20,764 nucleotides of DNA from a virus. The stretch's first letter is position 1. Each line of letters begins with the position of its first letter. Below, piece after piece: positions 5,699 to 13,494 of this stretch. The DNA is taken from positions 1-20,764 of IMG/VR virus record IMGVR_UViG_3300044950_000923. One strand, written 5' to 3'. Made by a program: the position numbers and the translations under genes. The notes beneath the pieces were generated by a model. It searched no databases. It saw only the letters and a program-made list of their open reading frames with translations, and was not told where the DNA came from.

Positions 5699-6790
5699 TT
5701 AGTTGCGTCCTGTTCCGTTTGCGTCTCCTAATACTAGAAGATAGTAATTGGCTGCTGTTGTATTGTTAATGTTAGCTGATAAGAATGTTGCTACCCCTGG
5801 AATTGTTGCTGACTGATCTGTTGTAGCTGCTGCAATAGTGTTGTATTGAGCTTCTGTAAAGAATAGTAAATCAGGTGTGTTTGGGTAAACTGATAAACCT
5901 TGAGCCAATCTAGAGAATACTGTATATGAATCTGAAATTGTTATTCCATTTGCTTGGTTAGGGTTAGCAGTATAGAATTGAGTTCCAGTTGGAGCTTGTA
6001 TTCCTGTAGCGATTTGAGCAATCATATTTGCATCTGCTGCTGCTAATGCTCCTGGTGCTGTTAATCCTGGTGCTACTTTTACTCTAATTTGCCAGTAGTT
6101 TTGATCTAAGTTAGTTGTGAATGATGCTACTCCTGTTGTAGTTGCTGTATTAACTGTCATTACATCTACCCAAGTTGTTCCGTTTGAAGATTTTTGTAAT
6201 ATTACTGGAACGTCTGAAGCTGGGTTGGTTGGATCATTTAAGAATGTAGCAGCATAGTTAAATACTGGTTCTGTGAACGCTCCTCCGTAATTATGTAATC
6301 CTAGTGTAGTATCAGTTCCATTTGCTAGAGTACCGTAAGCCGGGTAAGCTGTCGCTCCTGTAAACGCCATTGCTGTTACTGCACCGTTTGTATAACCTGC
6401 TTTAAATGGTAAAGCTACGTTGAACATTGCTCCGTCAGCAATATTGAAAGCAGCATCTGCTCCTGTGTAAACCCATGTAACTGTTACATTTCCTTCAGTA
6501 GCATTTACTAATGTTTGGAAATAATTGTTTGCTTCAGTTCCAGTGTAAGTCACTGTAGGAGAAGCAAATACGTTTTTGTCGTACCAAAATCTGTACTGTA
6601 CTGCTTTGATAGCTGTAGAACCAGCATTATCATAATAAATTGCAACGTTTGTAGGTGTTGCTCCAAGTGGTGCCAGGTTGTAACTAGCGTCAAATATTAA
6701 GTAAGGCTTAGTAGCATCAGGTGCGATAGTTTGTGCAAATCCTGTTAATGATACTAAAACTAAACTCAATACTAAAAGTAATTTTTTCAT
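5699..6790 (-). CDS. Exported cohesin-like protein with dockerin-related C-terminal module
   Basis: This 363-aa protein has a textbook signal peptide (MKKLLLVLSLVLVSLTGFAQ). The N-terminal beta domain (about 25-170: VAIYYDNAGSTAIKAVQYRF, then WYDKNVF) resembles the cohesin-like part of the downstream gene product. The C-terminal 88 residues (276-363) align with the end of the lectin protein: TISDSYTVFSR, then YPNTPD, FTEAQYNTI and ATIPGV. The calcium-loop positions that are Asp/Asn/Asp in the lectin protein are Asn/Asn/Ala here, so calcium binding is probably lost. It ends GDANGTGRN. No type IX sorting domain is visible, so surface retention may depend on a partner. It is coupled to the T9SS-tagged gene through a one-base gap. 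Confidence 0.82.
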   Translation of the reverse strand: MKKLLLVLSLVLVSLTGFAQTIAPDATKPYLIFDASYNLAPLGATPTNVAIYYDNAGSTAIKAVQYRFWYDKNVFASPTVTYTGTEANNYFQTLVNATEGNVTVTWVYTGADAAFNIADGAMFNVALPFKAGYTNGAVTAMAFTGATAYPAYGTLANGTDTTLGLHNYGGAFTEPVFNYAATFLNDPTNPASDVPVILQKSSNGTTWVDVMTVNTATTTGVASFTTNLDQNYWQIRVKVAPGLTAPGALAAADANMIAQIATGIQAPTGTQFYTANPNQANGITISDSYTVFSRLAQGLSVYPNTPDLLFFTEAQYNTIAAATTDQSATIPGVATFLSANINNTTAANYYLLVLGDANGTGRN

Positions 6791-6851
6791 TTCTTTTGTT
6801 TTTAAGTTATTTTTATTTCACAACCGGGTGCTTATGCACTCTCATACCTTT

Positions 6852-6860
6852 TATAAATAG
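6852..6860 (-). promoter_or_regulatory. Recurrent intergenic motif CTATTTATA (copy 1)
   Basis: This 9-mer lies in the 78-nt gap about 62 nt before the ATG of the cohesin/dockerin-like gene. On the plus strand it reads TATAAATAG, containing the T4 late promoter core TATAAATA but pointing against the genes. The rest of the gap holds a GTGC-ATAA-GCAC mini-hairpin and an A-rich leader; no terminator is seen. Confidence 0.4.
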
Positions 6861-6868
6861 TACTGATT

Positions 6869-7867
6869 TTAGTTGCTATACCCTAGTCTAGTAATATAGT
6901 AAGAAGAAACTCCACCCGATACAGGTGTATTAATTGTAATTGTCTGTACCCCTGGAAATGTTGCTTTCAGGTTTGTTGTACTTGCATTAATTGTACTCCA
7001 TTGAGTTGTTGTAAATATTCTACTGTCTGGAGGGGATGCTGGAAAGGATGTAAATATTCCGTTTCTTCTAGCAAATATTGAATAAGTATCTGATATTGTT
7101 ACTCTACCATCATTATTAACATCAAATCTAAAATAGTCTCTACTCTTTAAAGCCAGTGATCCTAGAGTTACAGTGTTTGAAATCTGTGCATCACTTATTT
7201 GCAATGTAGGTAGGGTTGGAGGAGTAAAAGTTATGTAATATTCTACAGAAGGATTTGTTGGTGTTGAAAATACATATCTCCCTGTTACATCTGTTGTTGC
7301 TGTTGTTACCAAAGTCCAGGGTGTAAAAGTCACTATATAGTCAAATTCTAATACATACGGTAAAGATGTATTTGGTAAATCATTCCATTTACCGTTTCCT
7401 ACAAATTGAGTATAATCTTCATTATTTGAATTATTAGGTTCTCCTGAGTTCCAGTTTCCCCAAGTGTACGGCTCTCCTGTTACCCATCTCCATTGGCCTT
7501 CTACTACTTCATCTGTTAATCCTATCCATCCATCAGACCATAAGTTAAATATAAAGTTATTTTCAGCTGCTGTAGTTACAGTTACTAAATATCCTCCCAT
7601 ATTAGCACAAGCCTGTCTTGCAGCTGTCCATGTCATTGAACTTGTTGATCTATAATAGGAATGTCCGTTATAATTTTGCTGGTTTGTAAATCCTGTTAAA
7701 GTAGGTGTTGTTCTACTATATAACTGCACCTGTACTCCTTGTATACCTGTAGCGTTTGATCCATAGATATAACCAGAGTGCGTAAAGGTTTGACCGTACG
7801 TAGATAAAATACCCCCTAGTATTAGTAGAGGGTATAACATTTTTACTATTTTGGCTAATATATTCAT
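6869..7867 (-). CDS. Exported C-type lectin-domain protein with dockerin-like EF-hand
   Basis: The 332-aa product has a signal peptide (residues 1-26, ending STYGQ). A transthyretin/carboxypeptidase-regulatory-type sandwich begins at about 28-50 (IQGVQVQLYSR) and seems to resume at about 183-215 (TTDVTGRYVF). Between these lies a C-type lectin domain (about 69-175) with WIGL (114-117), the calcium/sugar motif EPN (143-145) and WND (161-163). EPN in animal lectins favours mannose-type sugars. Only one of the usual cysteines is present. The C-terminal module has a dockerin-type loop DVNNDGRVTISD with ligands Asp249, Asn251, Asp253 and Asp260, and is shared with the next gene. Binding of glycans on the host surface or of other cells is plausible; virion display is an alternative. 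Confidence 0.85.
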   Translation of the reverse strand: MNILAKIVKMLYPLLILGGILSTYGQTFTHSGYIYGSNATGIQGVQVQLYSRTTPTLTGFTNQQNYNGHSYYRSTSSMTWTAARQACANMGGYLVTVTTAAENNFIFNLWSDGWIGLTDEVVEGQWRWVTGEPYTWGNWNSGEPNNSNNEDYTQFVGNGKWNDLPNTSLPYVLEFDYIVTFTPWTLVTTATTDVTGRYVFSTPTNPSVEYYITFTPPTLPTLQISDAQISNTVTLGSLALKSRDYFRFDVNNDGRVTISDTYSIFARRNGIFTSFPASPPDSRIFTTTQWSTINASTTNLKATFPGVQTITINTPVSGGVSSYYITRLGYSN

Positions 7868-7871
7868 TTCA

Positions 7872-7880
7872 TATAAATAG
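7872..7880 (-). promoter_or_regulatory. Recurrent intergenic motif CTATTTATA (copy 2)
   Basis: The 9-mer nearly fills the 13-nt gap between the nuclease stop and the lectin-protein ATG. If it were a sense -10 element the mRNA would be almost leaderless. It could instead be a translation or processing signal. Confidence 0.4.
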
Positions 7881-8336
7881 CTATTCTTCCGTGATCTCTA
7901 CTCGGTTTCCATCTACTGCAATTTCATGCCAGTGAACTCTTCCTTCTTGAATTGCTTTTTTAATATTCTTTTGTTTTCCCATTAAAAATGCATTTCCTGA
8001 TTTTACTTCAATGAAATGTACCTCACATTTGGTTTTACTCTCTGTGTTAGTAAACCCTACATAGTCGATTGGCATTCCTAGGAATACTACATCTTCTGCC
8101 GGTATAGGGAACTTTGTCATAAACGGAACAAAGTGTTCAATTGTTTTACCCCAGTTAACTGCTGAAGATCTAAATGTTGAATCTTTTTTTACTTTTGCTT
8201 TCTCAATTATATGAGCTGCAGCTGTTTCTTCAATTTGTTTTCTCAATTGCGCTACTTCTTCTACATAGTCTTTTAGCTTTACTGTTAGTAGAAAAATTAC
8301 AACTGCTAGAAATAGTGAAATAATTAATAGTGTCAT
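7881..8336 (-). CDS. Membrane-anchored Holliday-junction-resolvase-related nuclease
   Basis: This 151-aa protein starts with one transmembrane helix (about 3-19), then a short coiled coil (20-50). A domain resembling the Endonuc_Holl family ('endonuclease related to archaeal Holliday junction resolvase') follows at about 55-140. The putative restriction-endonuclease-fold residues are present: Glu67 (GKTIEHF), Asp91 (PIDYVGF), Glu110-x-Lys112 (FIEVKSG) and Gln122, followed by EGRVHWHEI. The substrate would be branched or damaged DNA during recombination or packaging; this follows from the family name only. It lies 11 nt after nrdA and probably belongs to the replication operon. A nuclease tethered to the inner membrane is odd and may act on incoming DNA or at membrane-bound replication sites. 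Confidence 0.8.
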   Translation of the reverse strand: MTLLIISLFLAVVIFLLTVKLKDYVEEVAQLRKQIEETAAAHIIEKAKVKKDSTFRSSAVNWGKTIEHFVPFMTKFPIPAEDVVFLGMPIDYVGFTNTESKTKCEVHFIEVKSGNAFLMGKQKNIKKAIQEGRVHWHEIAVDGNRVEITEE

Positions 8337-8347
8337 ATTTTTATTTT

Positions 8348-10057
8348 TTATCCATCACAGCTTAAACAGTCTTCAGAAGTTCTACTTCCAATATCTCCGT
8401 TTATGACAGAATCGGTTCTTAGATAATATAACGTTTTTAATCCAAGTTTCCAAGCTGTCTGGTGAACAAGGTTTATAAATTTAGGACTATCTCCCGGATC
8501 GAATGCTAAGTTTAATGATTGAGCCTGGTCAACATACTTCTGTCTTACTGAAGCCTGTTCTACTAAAGCCAATTGATTTATTTCTGCAAATGTTAAGAAT
8601 ACTTCTTTATCGTCAAACGGCATAATGTCTTCAGGTAGATTTGCAATTGATCCTCTATCTTTTAAAATTTGTTGCCATACCTCTTCTGTATTATGTCCTT
8701 TGTCTTCTAAATACTTTTCTAATACTGGATTCTTTCTAATAAAAGTTCCTTTAGATGAATTAAAAGTATAAACGTTTGCTGGAATTGGTTCAATACCTGC
8801 TGATACTCCTCCTGAGATTGTTGAATTGGATACTGTTGGAGCAATAGCAATTAAATGCGTATTTCTCATTCCTGTTCCTTTACACCAGATTGGTTCACCA
8901 TACTCTTCAGCTAATTTTCTAGAAGCTGCTTCTGCTTGTGTTTTAATCTGTGCAAATATTCTATTTGTCCAAGAAGTAGATGCGATTGAATTAAATGGTA
9001 ATCCTTTTGATTGTAAGAATGAATGCCATCCTAATACTCCTAATCCTAATGCTCTTCCTTTTTTAGCAGAACGGTGTGCTCTAATCATAGAATCTTTACC
9101 ATTTGTCTTAACTAAAAATTCTTCTAATACTCCGTCTAAGAAATAGATTGCTGTTTCAACTAAGTCAGTATCTTTCCACTCATCGTATCTTGTAATATTC
9201 AAAGAAGATAAACAACAAACAAATGAATGCTCTTCGTCAGTATGTAATGCAATCTCTGAACAGATATTAGTCATTGTTACATCTAAGTTGTTTTTTACGT
9301 ATGCCTGTGGATTAGCGTTGTTAACGTTATCCTTAAACATAAGATAAGGCTCTCCTGTCTCAACTCTTGACTTTAAAATCTCAACCCATAATTCCATTGC
9401 CTCTGGATCTCTATGCTCTAATCTCTGCATAAACTTATCATCAATAGAAACACATTGGTGTAAATTTAAACACTGACGGTTTGGATCTCCTTGAGGTCTT
9501 CTAATACGTAAAAACTCTTTTATGTCTTCGTGATTAATATCTAAGTTTACAGAAGCTGCTCCTCTACGAACTGATCCTTGATTTGTAGCAATGATAGTTG
9601 AATCATAGATCTTAGCCCAAGGCACAATTCCTTCTGAGTTACCTGTATCGCCATTTGCGATCTTCTTTCCTCTTCCTCTAACTCTTCCTAATCCAATTCC
9701 AACTCCTCCTCCTAAAGAAGTAAGTCTCATTAGTTCTGCATTAGTTAATCCTATACCTCTGATTGAATCAGGAGTATCTATACCGAAACATGAGATTGGA
9801 AGTCCTTTGTCAGTTCCAGTGTTTGATAATACAGGTGAAGCTAGGTTTAACCAACCCTTCCACATGTACTTGTAAAATTTATTTGCTAGATCAGGACGAT
9901 CTAATCTCTTAGCTACTGCATCAGCAACTCTTTTGTAAGCTTTCTTTGGATTTTCATCAGGTAATAAATAACCATTTGAAATTGTAGCCAAAGATACTTC
10001 ATTCATCCATTCCGGATAATCTACACCTGGTTTCCAGGTACTGTAATCTACTCCCAT
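8348..10057 (-). CDS. nrdA: Ribonucleoside-diphosphate reductase, large (alpha) subunit
   Basis: The 569-aa catalytic subunit reduces ribonucleotides to deoxyribonucleotides. Residues matching the E. coli active site are visible: Cys90 (LPISCF) and Cys281 (FVCCLSS) for the redox pair, Asn264, Cys266 and Glu268 (NICSE) for the thiyl radical centre, Tyr544-Tyr545 (LYYLRTD) for the radical path, and a C-terminal Cys564-x-x-Cys567 that would be reduced by thioredoxin. It is much shorter than E. coli NrdA (761 aa): the N-terminal ATP-cone that controls overall activity is absent, as in T4 and many other phages, so dATP shut-off should not apply. It follows nrdB after 9 nt; a phage thioredoxin is encoded downstream. 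The start is well placed behind an A/T-rich leader. Confidence 0.97.
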   Translation of the reverse strand: MGVDYSTWKPGVDYPEWMNEVSLATISNGYLLPDENPKKAYKRVADAVAKRLDRPDLANKFYKYMWKGWLNLASPVLSNTGTDKGLPISCFGIDTPDSIRGIGLTNAELMRLTSLGGGVGIGLGRVRGRGKKIANGDTGNSEGIVPWAKIYDSTIIATNQGSVRRGAASVNLDINHEDIKEFLRIRRPQGDPNRQCLNLHQCVSIDDKFMQRLEHRDPEAMELWVEILKSRVETGEPYLMFKDNVNNANPQAYVKNNLDVTMTNICSEIALHTDEEHSFVCCLSSLNITRYDEWKDTDLVETAIYFLDGVLEEFLVKTNGKDSMIRAHRSAKKGRALGLGVLGWHSFLQSKGLPFNSIASTSWTNRIFAQIKTQAEAASRKLAEEYGEPIWCKGTGMRNTHLIAIAPTVSNSTISGGVSAGIEPIPANVYTFNSSKGTFIRKNPVLEKYLEDKGHNTEEVWQQILKDRGSIANLPEDIMPFDDKEVFLTFAEINQLALVEQASVRQKYVDQAQSLNLAFDPGDSPKFINLVHQTAWKLGLKTLYYLRTDSVINGDIGSRTSEDCLSCDG

Positions 10058-10066
10058 AAAATTAAA

Positions 10067-11044
10067 TTAAAATGCGTTGTCCCAATCCATATGCCCTTTA
10101 GCATAATTTGTTACTCTTGATGCGAAAAAATCTGTATGCTGTTTTCCTGCTACTACAGCATCAAACCATAACATTTGTTTTAAAGCTCCTTTATCGATTT
10201 GATCTGAAGGTATTAATGGTTTTAATCCTAAATCTCCCATCTTAGTATTTACTCTGTGTTTAATAAAGTTTTTTAGTTCGTTTTTAGATAAGTTTTCTAA
10301 ATCTCCCATTTCAAATACTTTATCAATAAAATTGAATTCTAATTCTAAAGCAAGCGTTGCCGCTTCTCTAATATCGTTGATAAGTCTTTCTGTTTTTAAT
10401 TCTGGATATTCTTCCATTAAAGTTCTGAATAACCAACATCCTGCTTCTGAGTGAAGTGATTCATCTCTTACAGACCATTCAACTATCTGCCCTACTCCTT
10501 TTAGCTTGTTTCTCATTTTAAATGATAACAATACTGCAAAAGAAGAGAATAAATTTACTCCTTCAGTAAATGCTGAGAATATTGCTAGAGATCTAGCTGC
10601 TTCATGCCAATCTGTTTCTCCTGCATTTCCATCTCTAACATCCATTAAAGATTGAATTTTAGCTGCAGTTGATTCGTCTTCTAAGAATTCTGCAAAATTA
10701 TCTAATCCTAATTGTTCGTTTAGTAAAGCATATGCTTCAGCATGGATTGTTTCGAAAGCTCCAAAAGTAACTGCCATCATAATAACTTCTGGTTTTCTAA
10801 ACCATTTTGTTACTAAAGATGTCCAGTAATCATTTACAACTGTTTCTGTTTGAGCAAAGCCTTTTAGGATTCCTCCTATAAGGTTTTTTTCGTGCGGTTT
10901 AAGGTTTGAATTCCAATCTGTTACGTCTTGTGACATTGGAACTTCTGTATGTAACCAGTGCGCTTGGTGCGCTTTAAGCCAGTAATCGTGTGCTTGTGGG
11001 TATTCAAATGGTTTATAAACTATGCGTTCGTCTTTTAGACTCAT
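10067..11044 (-). CDS. nrdB: Ribonucleoside-diphosphate reductase, small (beta) subunit
   Basis: This 325-aa ferritin-like subunit generates the radical used by NrdA. Metal-ligand positions match E. coli NrdB by spacing: Glu67 (Asp84 in E. coli), Glu98 and His101 (ETIHAEAY), Glu161, Glu195 and His198 (DESLHSE). The radical tyrosine is retained at Tyr105 (Tyr122 in E. coli), so this looks like a tyrosyl-radical class I enzyme rather than the Phe-type class Ic. Glu in place of Asp at the first ligand is the one visible difference. Length and C-terminus (DWDNAF) are intact. It comes before nrdA, the reverse of E. coli gene order, and has a 54-nt leader. Confidence 0.97.
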   Translation of the reverse strand: MSLKDERIVYKPFEYPQAHDYWLKAHQAHWLHTEVPMSQDVTDWNSNLKPHEKNLIGGILKGFAQTETVVNDYWTSLVTKWFRKPEVIMMAVTFGAFETIHAEAYALLNEQLGLDNFAEFLEDESTAAKIQSLMDVRDGNAGETDWHEAARSLAIFSAFTEGVNLFSSFAVLLSFKMRNKLKGVGQIVEWSVRDESLHSEAGCWLFRTLMEEYPELKTERLINDIREAATLALELEFNFIDKVFEMGDLENLSKNELKNFIKHRVNTKMGDLGLKPLIPSDQIDKGALKQMLWFDAVVAGKQHTDFFASRVTNYAKGHMDWDNAF

Positions 11045-11086
11045 ATCGGCTTTTTTTAATATTTGTTATAGATTATGGCTGTAGAA

Positions 11087-11094
11087 ATAAATAG
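11087..11094 (-). promoter_or_regulatory. Recurrent intergenic motif CTATTTAT (copy 3)
   Basis: This 8-mer lies in the leader between the helicase stop and nrdB, about 43 nt before the nrdB ATG; the ninth base is T instead of A. It may mark an RNR-specific promoter or processing point. Confidence 0.35.
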
Positions 11095-11098
11095 GCTT

Positions 11099-12451
11099 TT
11101 ATCCTGGAACTTGAGATTCTAATTCGAAGAACTTATTGGCAATATCTTTGTAACTCCCTCTTGGTTTGTCACCTGATTCGTCGATTAACATGTGCCCTAA
11201 GATCTCAATATGTCCATTATTTGTATCAACTTTAGCATCCCAAGTCATACCGTCCATTCCATATCTGTTCTTCATTACGTGAATTCTTCCTGTTCCTAAA
11301 ACTTTATCTTCTTTCATTCTCGATAGAGATAAACAAACATCTGCTACCATCATCTTGTCGTAAGAACCTGCTGCTTTGTCTCCTTCAATAACAGAATCCT
11401 TAGCACCCATTCTATTAACTTGAGATGGTGTTAGAATAGGTATTTGAAGTTCCTTAGCTAATCCTTTCGTTGCAATGAATACGTCATCTATTTCATCTTT
11501 TCTCTCTGTGAAACGAGATTTCGAAGGTGCTTTTAAATAATCGACATAGTCAATAACAATCATATCTGGTTTGTGATCCATATCCATACATTTCTGAATA
11601 TGAGATTTAATTGTATTAATTGAAGCTCCTTTTGGTGGATATTCCTTTACGATAAGTTTTCCTTTTAACTTACCTACAATTTTTTCTACTTCTCCTCTAT
11701 GCTTATTTACTTCTTCAATTCCGTAACCTGTAAAGTAGCAGTCAAAGCGTTTACCTACATAATCCTCTCCAAGTTCTAAAGTATAGTAATTTACATTATA
11801 ACCCATTAGTACTGCATGTGCTGCTGCTGCAACCATCGTCCAAGACTTTCCTCCTCCAGGGTTACCAAACATAATAATTAAATCTCCAGGTCCGAATCCT
11901 CCTCCAATAGTCTCATTCATAATCGGCCAAGGTGTTGGAATAGTTGGTCTGTAGTTCTCTCTATAACGGCTCTCTACATCCTTATTATACTCATGACCCA
12001 TATTCTTATCCATACCAGCTCTCATAGCTCTTTCAATCAATCCTCTGATTCCATCAAAGTCTCCTTGGTTTAAAAGATCTGCTGAGTTTAATAATGCTGC
12101 TTTAAGTTCTTGGTTCTTGGCAAAGGTAGTAAATTCTTCTACAACGTATGCTAAATCTTCCTGAGTTGCTTCATAACAATTTCTCAATTCTGATTTAACT
12201 GCTACTTGTAGAATATCATTCTCTACTTTCTGTAATTCGATTTTTAATGCCTCTAAAGAAATTGTAGTATGATACTTATCATAATACTTAATAGTAGTTT
12301 CTAGAATCCATTTGTGAGCATCTGAATCAAAATAATCTGGTCGTAATAAATCTCTTGTGTTAAGCAAGAATTTTTTGTCTGTTAATAATGCTCCCAATAC
12401 TTTTAATTGGAACCCTTTTCCGTAAGAAGATAATTTTGCTAATGATGTCAT
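11099..12451 (-). CDS. Replicative DNA helicase, DnaB/T4 gp41-like
   Basis: The 450-aa protein has an N-terminal helical domain (about 1-140; LKVLGALLTDKKFLL resembles the DnaB-N start) and a RecA-fold C-terminal motor. Walker A is GNPGGGKS (196-203); Walker B is MIVIDYVDYL with Asp301. LTPSQVNRMG followed by AGSYDKMMVADVCLSLSR fits DnaB motifs H3-H4, including the usual Gln sensor. It should form the hexamer that unwinds DNA ahead of the phage polymerase. No primase gene is seen in the window, so priming is encoded elsewhere or borrowed. It follows the 5' nuclease after 20 nt in the replication operon. The N-terminal domain could alternatively load through a gp59-type partner. Confidence 0.93.
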   Translation of the reverse strand: MTSLAKLSSYGKGFQLKVLGALLTDKKFLLNTRDLLRPDYFDSDAHKWILETTIKYYDKYHTTISLEALKIELQKVENDILQVAVKSELRNCYEATQEDLAYVVEEFTTFAKNQELKAALLNSADLLNQGDFDGIRGLIERAMRAGMDKNMGHEYNKDVESRYRENYRPTIPTPWPIMNETIGGGFGPGDLIIMFGNPGGGKSWTMVAAAAHAVLMGYNVNYYTLELGEDYVGKRFDCYFTGYGIEEVNKHRGEVEKIVGKLKGKLIVKEYPPKGASINTIKSHIQKCMDMDHKPDMIVIDYVDYLKAPSKSRFTERKDEIDDVFIATKGLAKELQIPILTPSQVNRMGAKDSVIEGDKAAGSYDKMMVADVCLSLSRMKEDKVLGTGRIHVMKNRYGMDGMTWDAKVDTNNGHIEILGHMLIDESGDKPRGSYKDIANKFFELESQVPG

Positions 12452-12471
12452 GTAACTTATTTTATTATAAC

Positions 12472-13494
12472 TTATTTTTTATATGTTGAAAGCGGTCTAA
12501 ATATTTCAAGCCATCCTTCAACGTTTTTGTTTAGAGCTTCGATTTGATCCGCCTCTAACATGTTTAAAAAAGTAACAACCTGTAGAGCAGGTATTGGCTC
12601 TCTTATCTTATCTAATATATGAACTATTTCGTAATCTCCCAACCTTGGCTCTAAAAGATTCATTAATTCATAGTTAGTTTTTACTTTATTCCAATCATAC
12701 AGTATTTGTGCAAATATTTTCTTAGTCTGTAATTTTTCTGTACAAATTTTATGAATATCTTTTAATTCAAATAAAGGATGCTTTACTAGTCCTGGAAATT
12801 CTTTTAGTAATGTCTTAGGTCCTAACCCTTTTATACCTGTCAGGTTGTCTGAGTTATCTCCTAGAAGTGCTTTCATGATTAAATAATTCGCAGGAAGTAC
12901 TCCTACTTCTTCCTGTACCTCTTTTTTTCCATAGGTTTTTTTCTTAATAGGGGAATAAACTTCTATATTTTCGTCCACTATCTGTAAAAAATCTTTATCA
13001 GAAGAAACAATTGTTACCTTTTTACCATTAGCTCCAAATTTCTGAGCTAGATAGGATATAGTATCATCTGCTTCTATCTTATCAATAGAGATTAGAGTAA
13101 GAGGTAAACATTGTAGGTACTCAACCAATCGTCCCATTTGCATTGTCATGCTCTGGAATTCATCATCTTTATCATCGAATATTTCCCAATTGGTAATCCT
13201 CTTAATATTTCTATTTGCTTTGTATTCAGGATCAATACTCTTTCTACTTGAAGAGGAAGCTTGTCCGTCAAATACGCAAATGATTCTAGTAGGGTCAATT
13301 GTTCTATTTAGAAAACCCAGTGACCTTAAAAAACCAACAAGACCACCAGTGTGATGGCCTTGTGGATTCATAGACTGTAGCATTGCAAAAGACCTTATAA
13401 AGGTATTCATACTATCTACAATCAAAACATGGTCGTTTAGTTTCCTGTCTGGTTTTTTTTCGATTTTATTTAGGATGTCTAAATAATTACTCAT
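12472..13494 (-). CDS. 5'-3' exonuclease / flap endonuclease (T4 RNase H-like)
   Basis: This 340-aa protein has the acidic clusters of the FEN/5' nuclease family: Asp27 (LIVDSMN), Asp76 (CVFDGQA), Glu141, Asp143 and Asp144 (KIEADDT), Asp166 and Asp168 (SSDKDF), and Asp213 and Asp216 (LLGDNSDN). An H3TH-like segment follows (TGIKGLGPKTLLKEF). Such enzymes remove RNA primers and flaps on the lagging strand. As the polymerase here carries no 5' nuclease domain, this protein supplies that activity in trans. Its ATG overlaps the last 8 bases of the uvsX-like gene (ATGAGTAA), a coupling signal. The C-terminal 90 residues are helical and unrecognised. The T4 rnh-type role is inferred from the setting. 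Confidence 0.93.
   Translation of the reverse strand: MSNYLDILNKIEKKPDRKLNDHVLIVDSMNTFIRSFAMLQSMNPQGHHTGGLVGFLRSLGFLNRTIDPTRIICVFDGQASSSSRKSIDPEYKANRNIKRITNWEIFDDKDDEFQSMTMQMGRLVEYLQCLPLTLISIDKIEADDTISYLAQKFGANGKKVTIVSSDKDFLQIVDENIEVYSPIKKKTYGKKEVQEEVGVLPANYLIMKALLGDNSDNLTGIKGLGPKTLLKEFPGLVKHPLFELKDIHKICTEKLQTKKIFAQILYDWNKVKTNYELMNLLEPRLGDYEIVHILDKIREPIPALQVVTFLNMLEADQIEALNKNVEGWLEIFRPLSTYKK

Noticed and set aside
6813-6845. 10-aa ORF (MRVHKHPVVK) with an AAAAGG site in the leader of the cohesin/dockerin gene
   Set aside because: Too short to support; it may be a leader peptide, but nothing beyond the Shine-Dalgarno-like site argues for it.
6869-7867. Diversity-generating retroelement target for the lectin gene
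   Set aside because: No second copy of the 3' region, no reverse transcriptase and no adenine-specific variability seen within this window.
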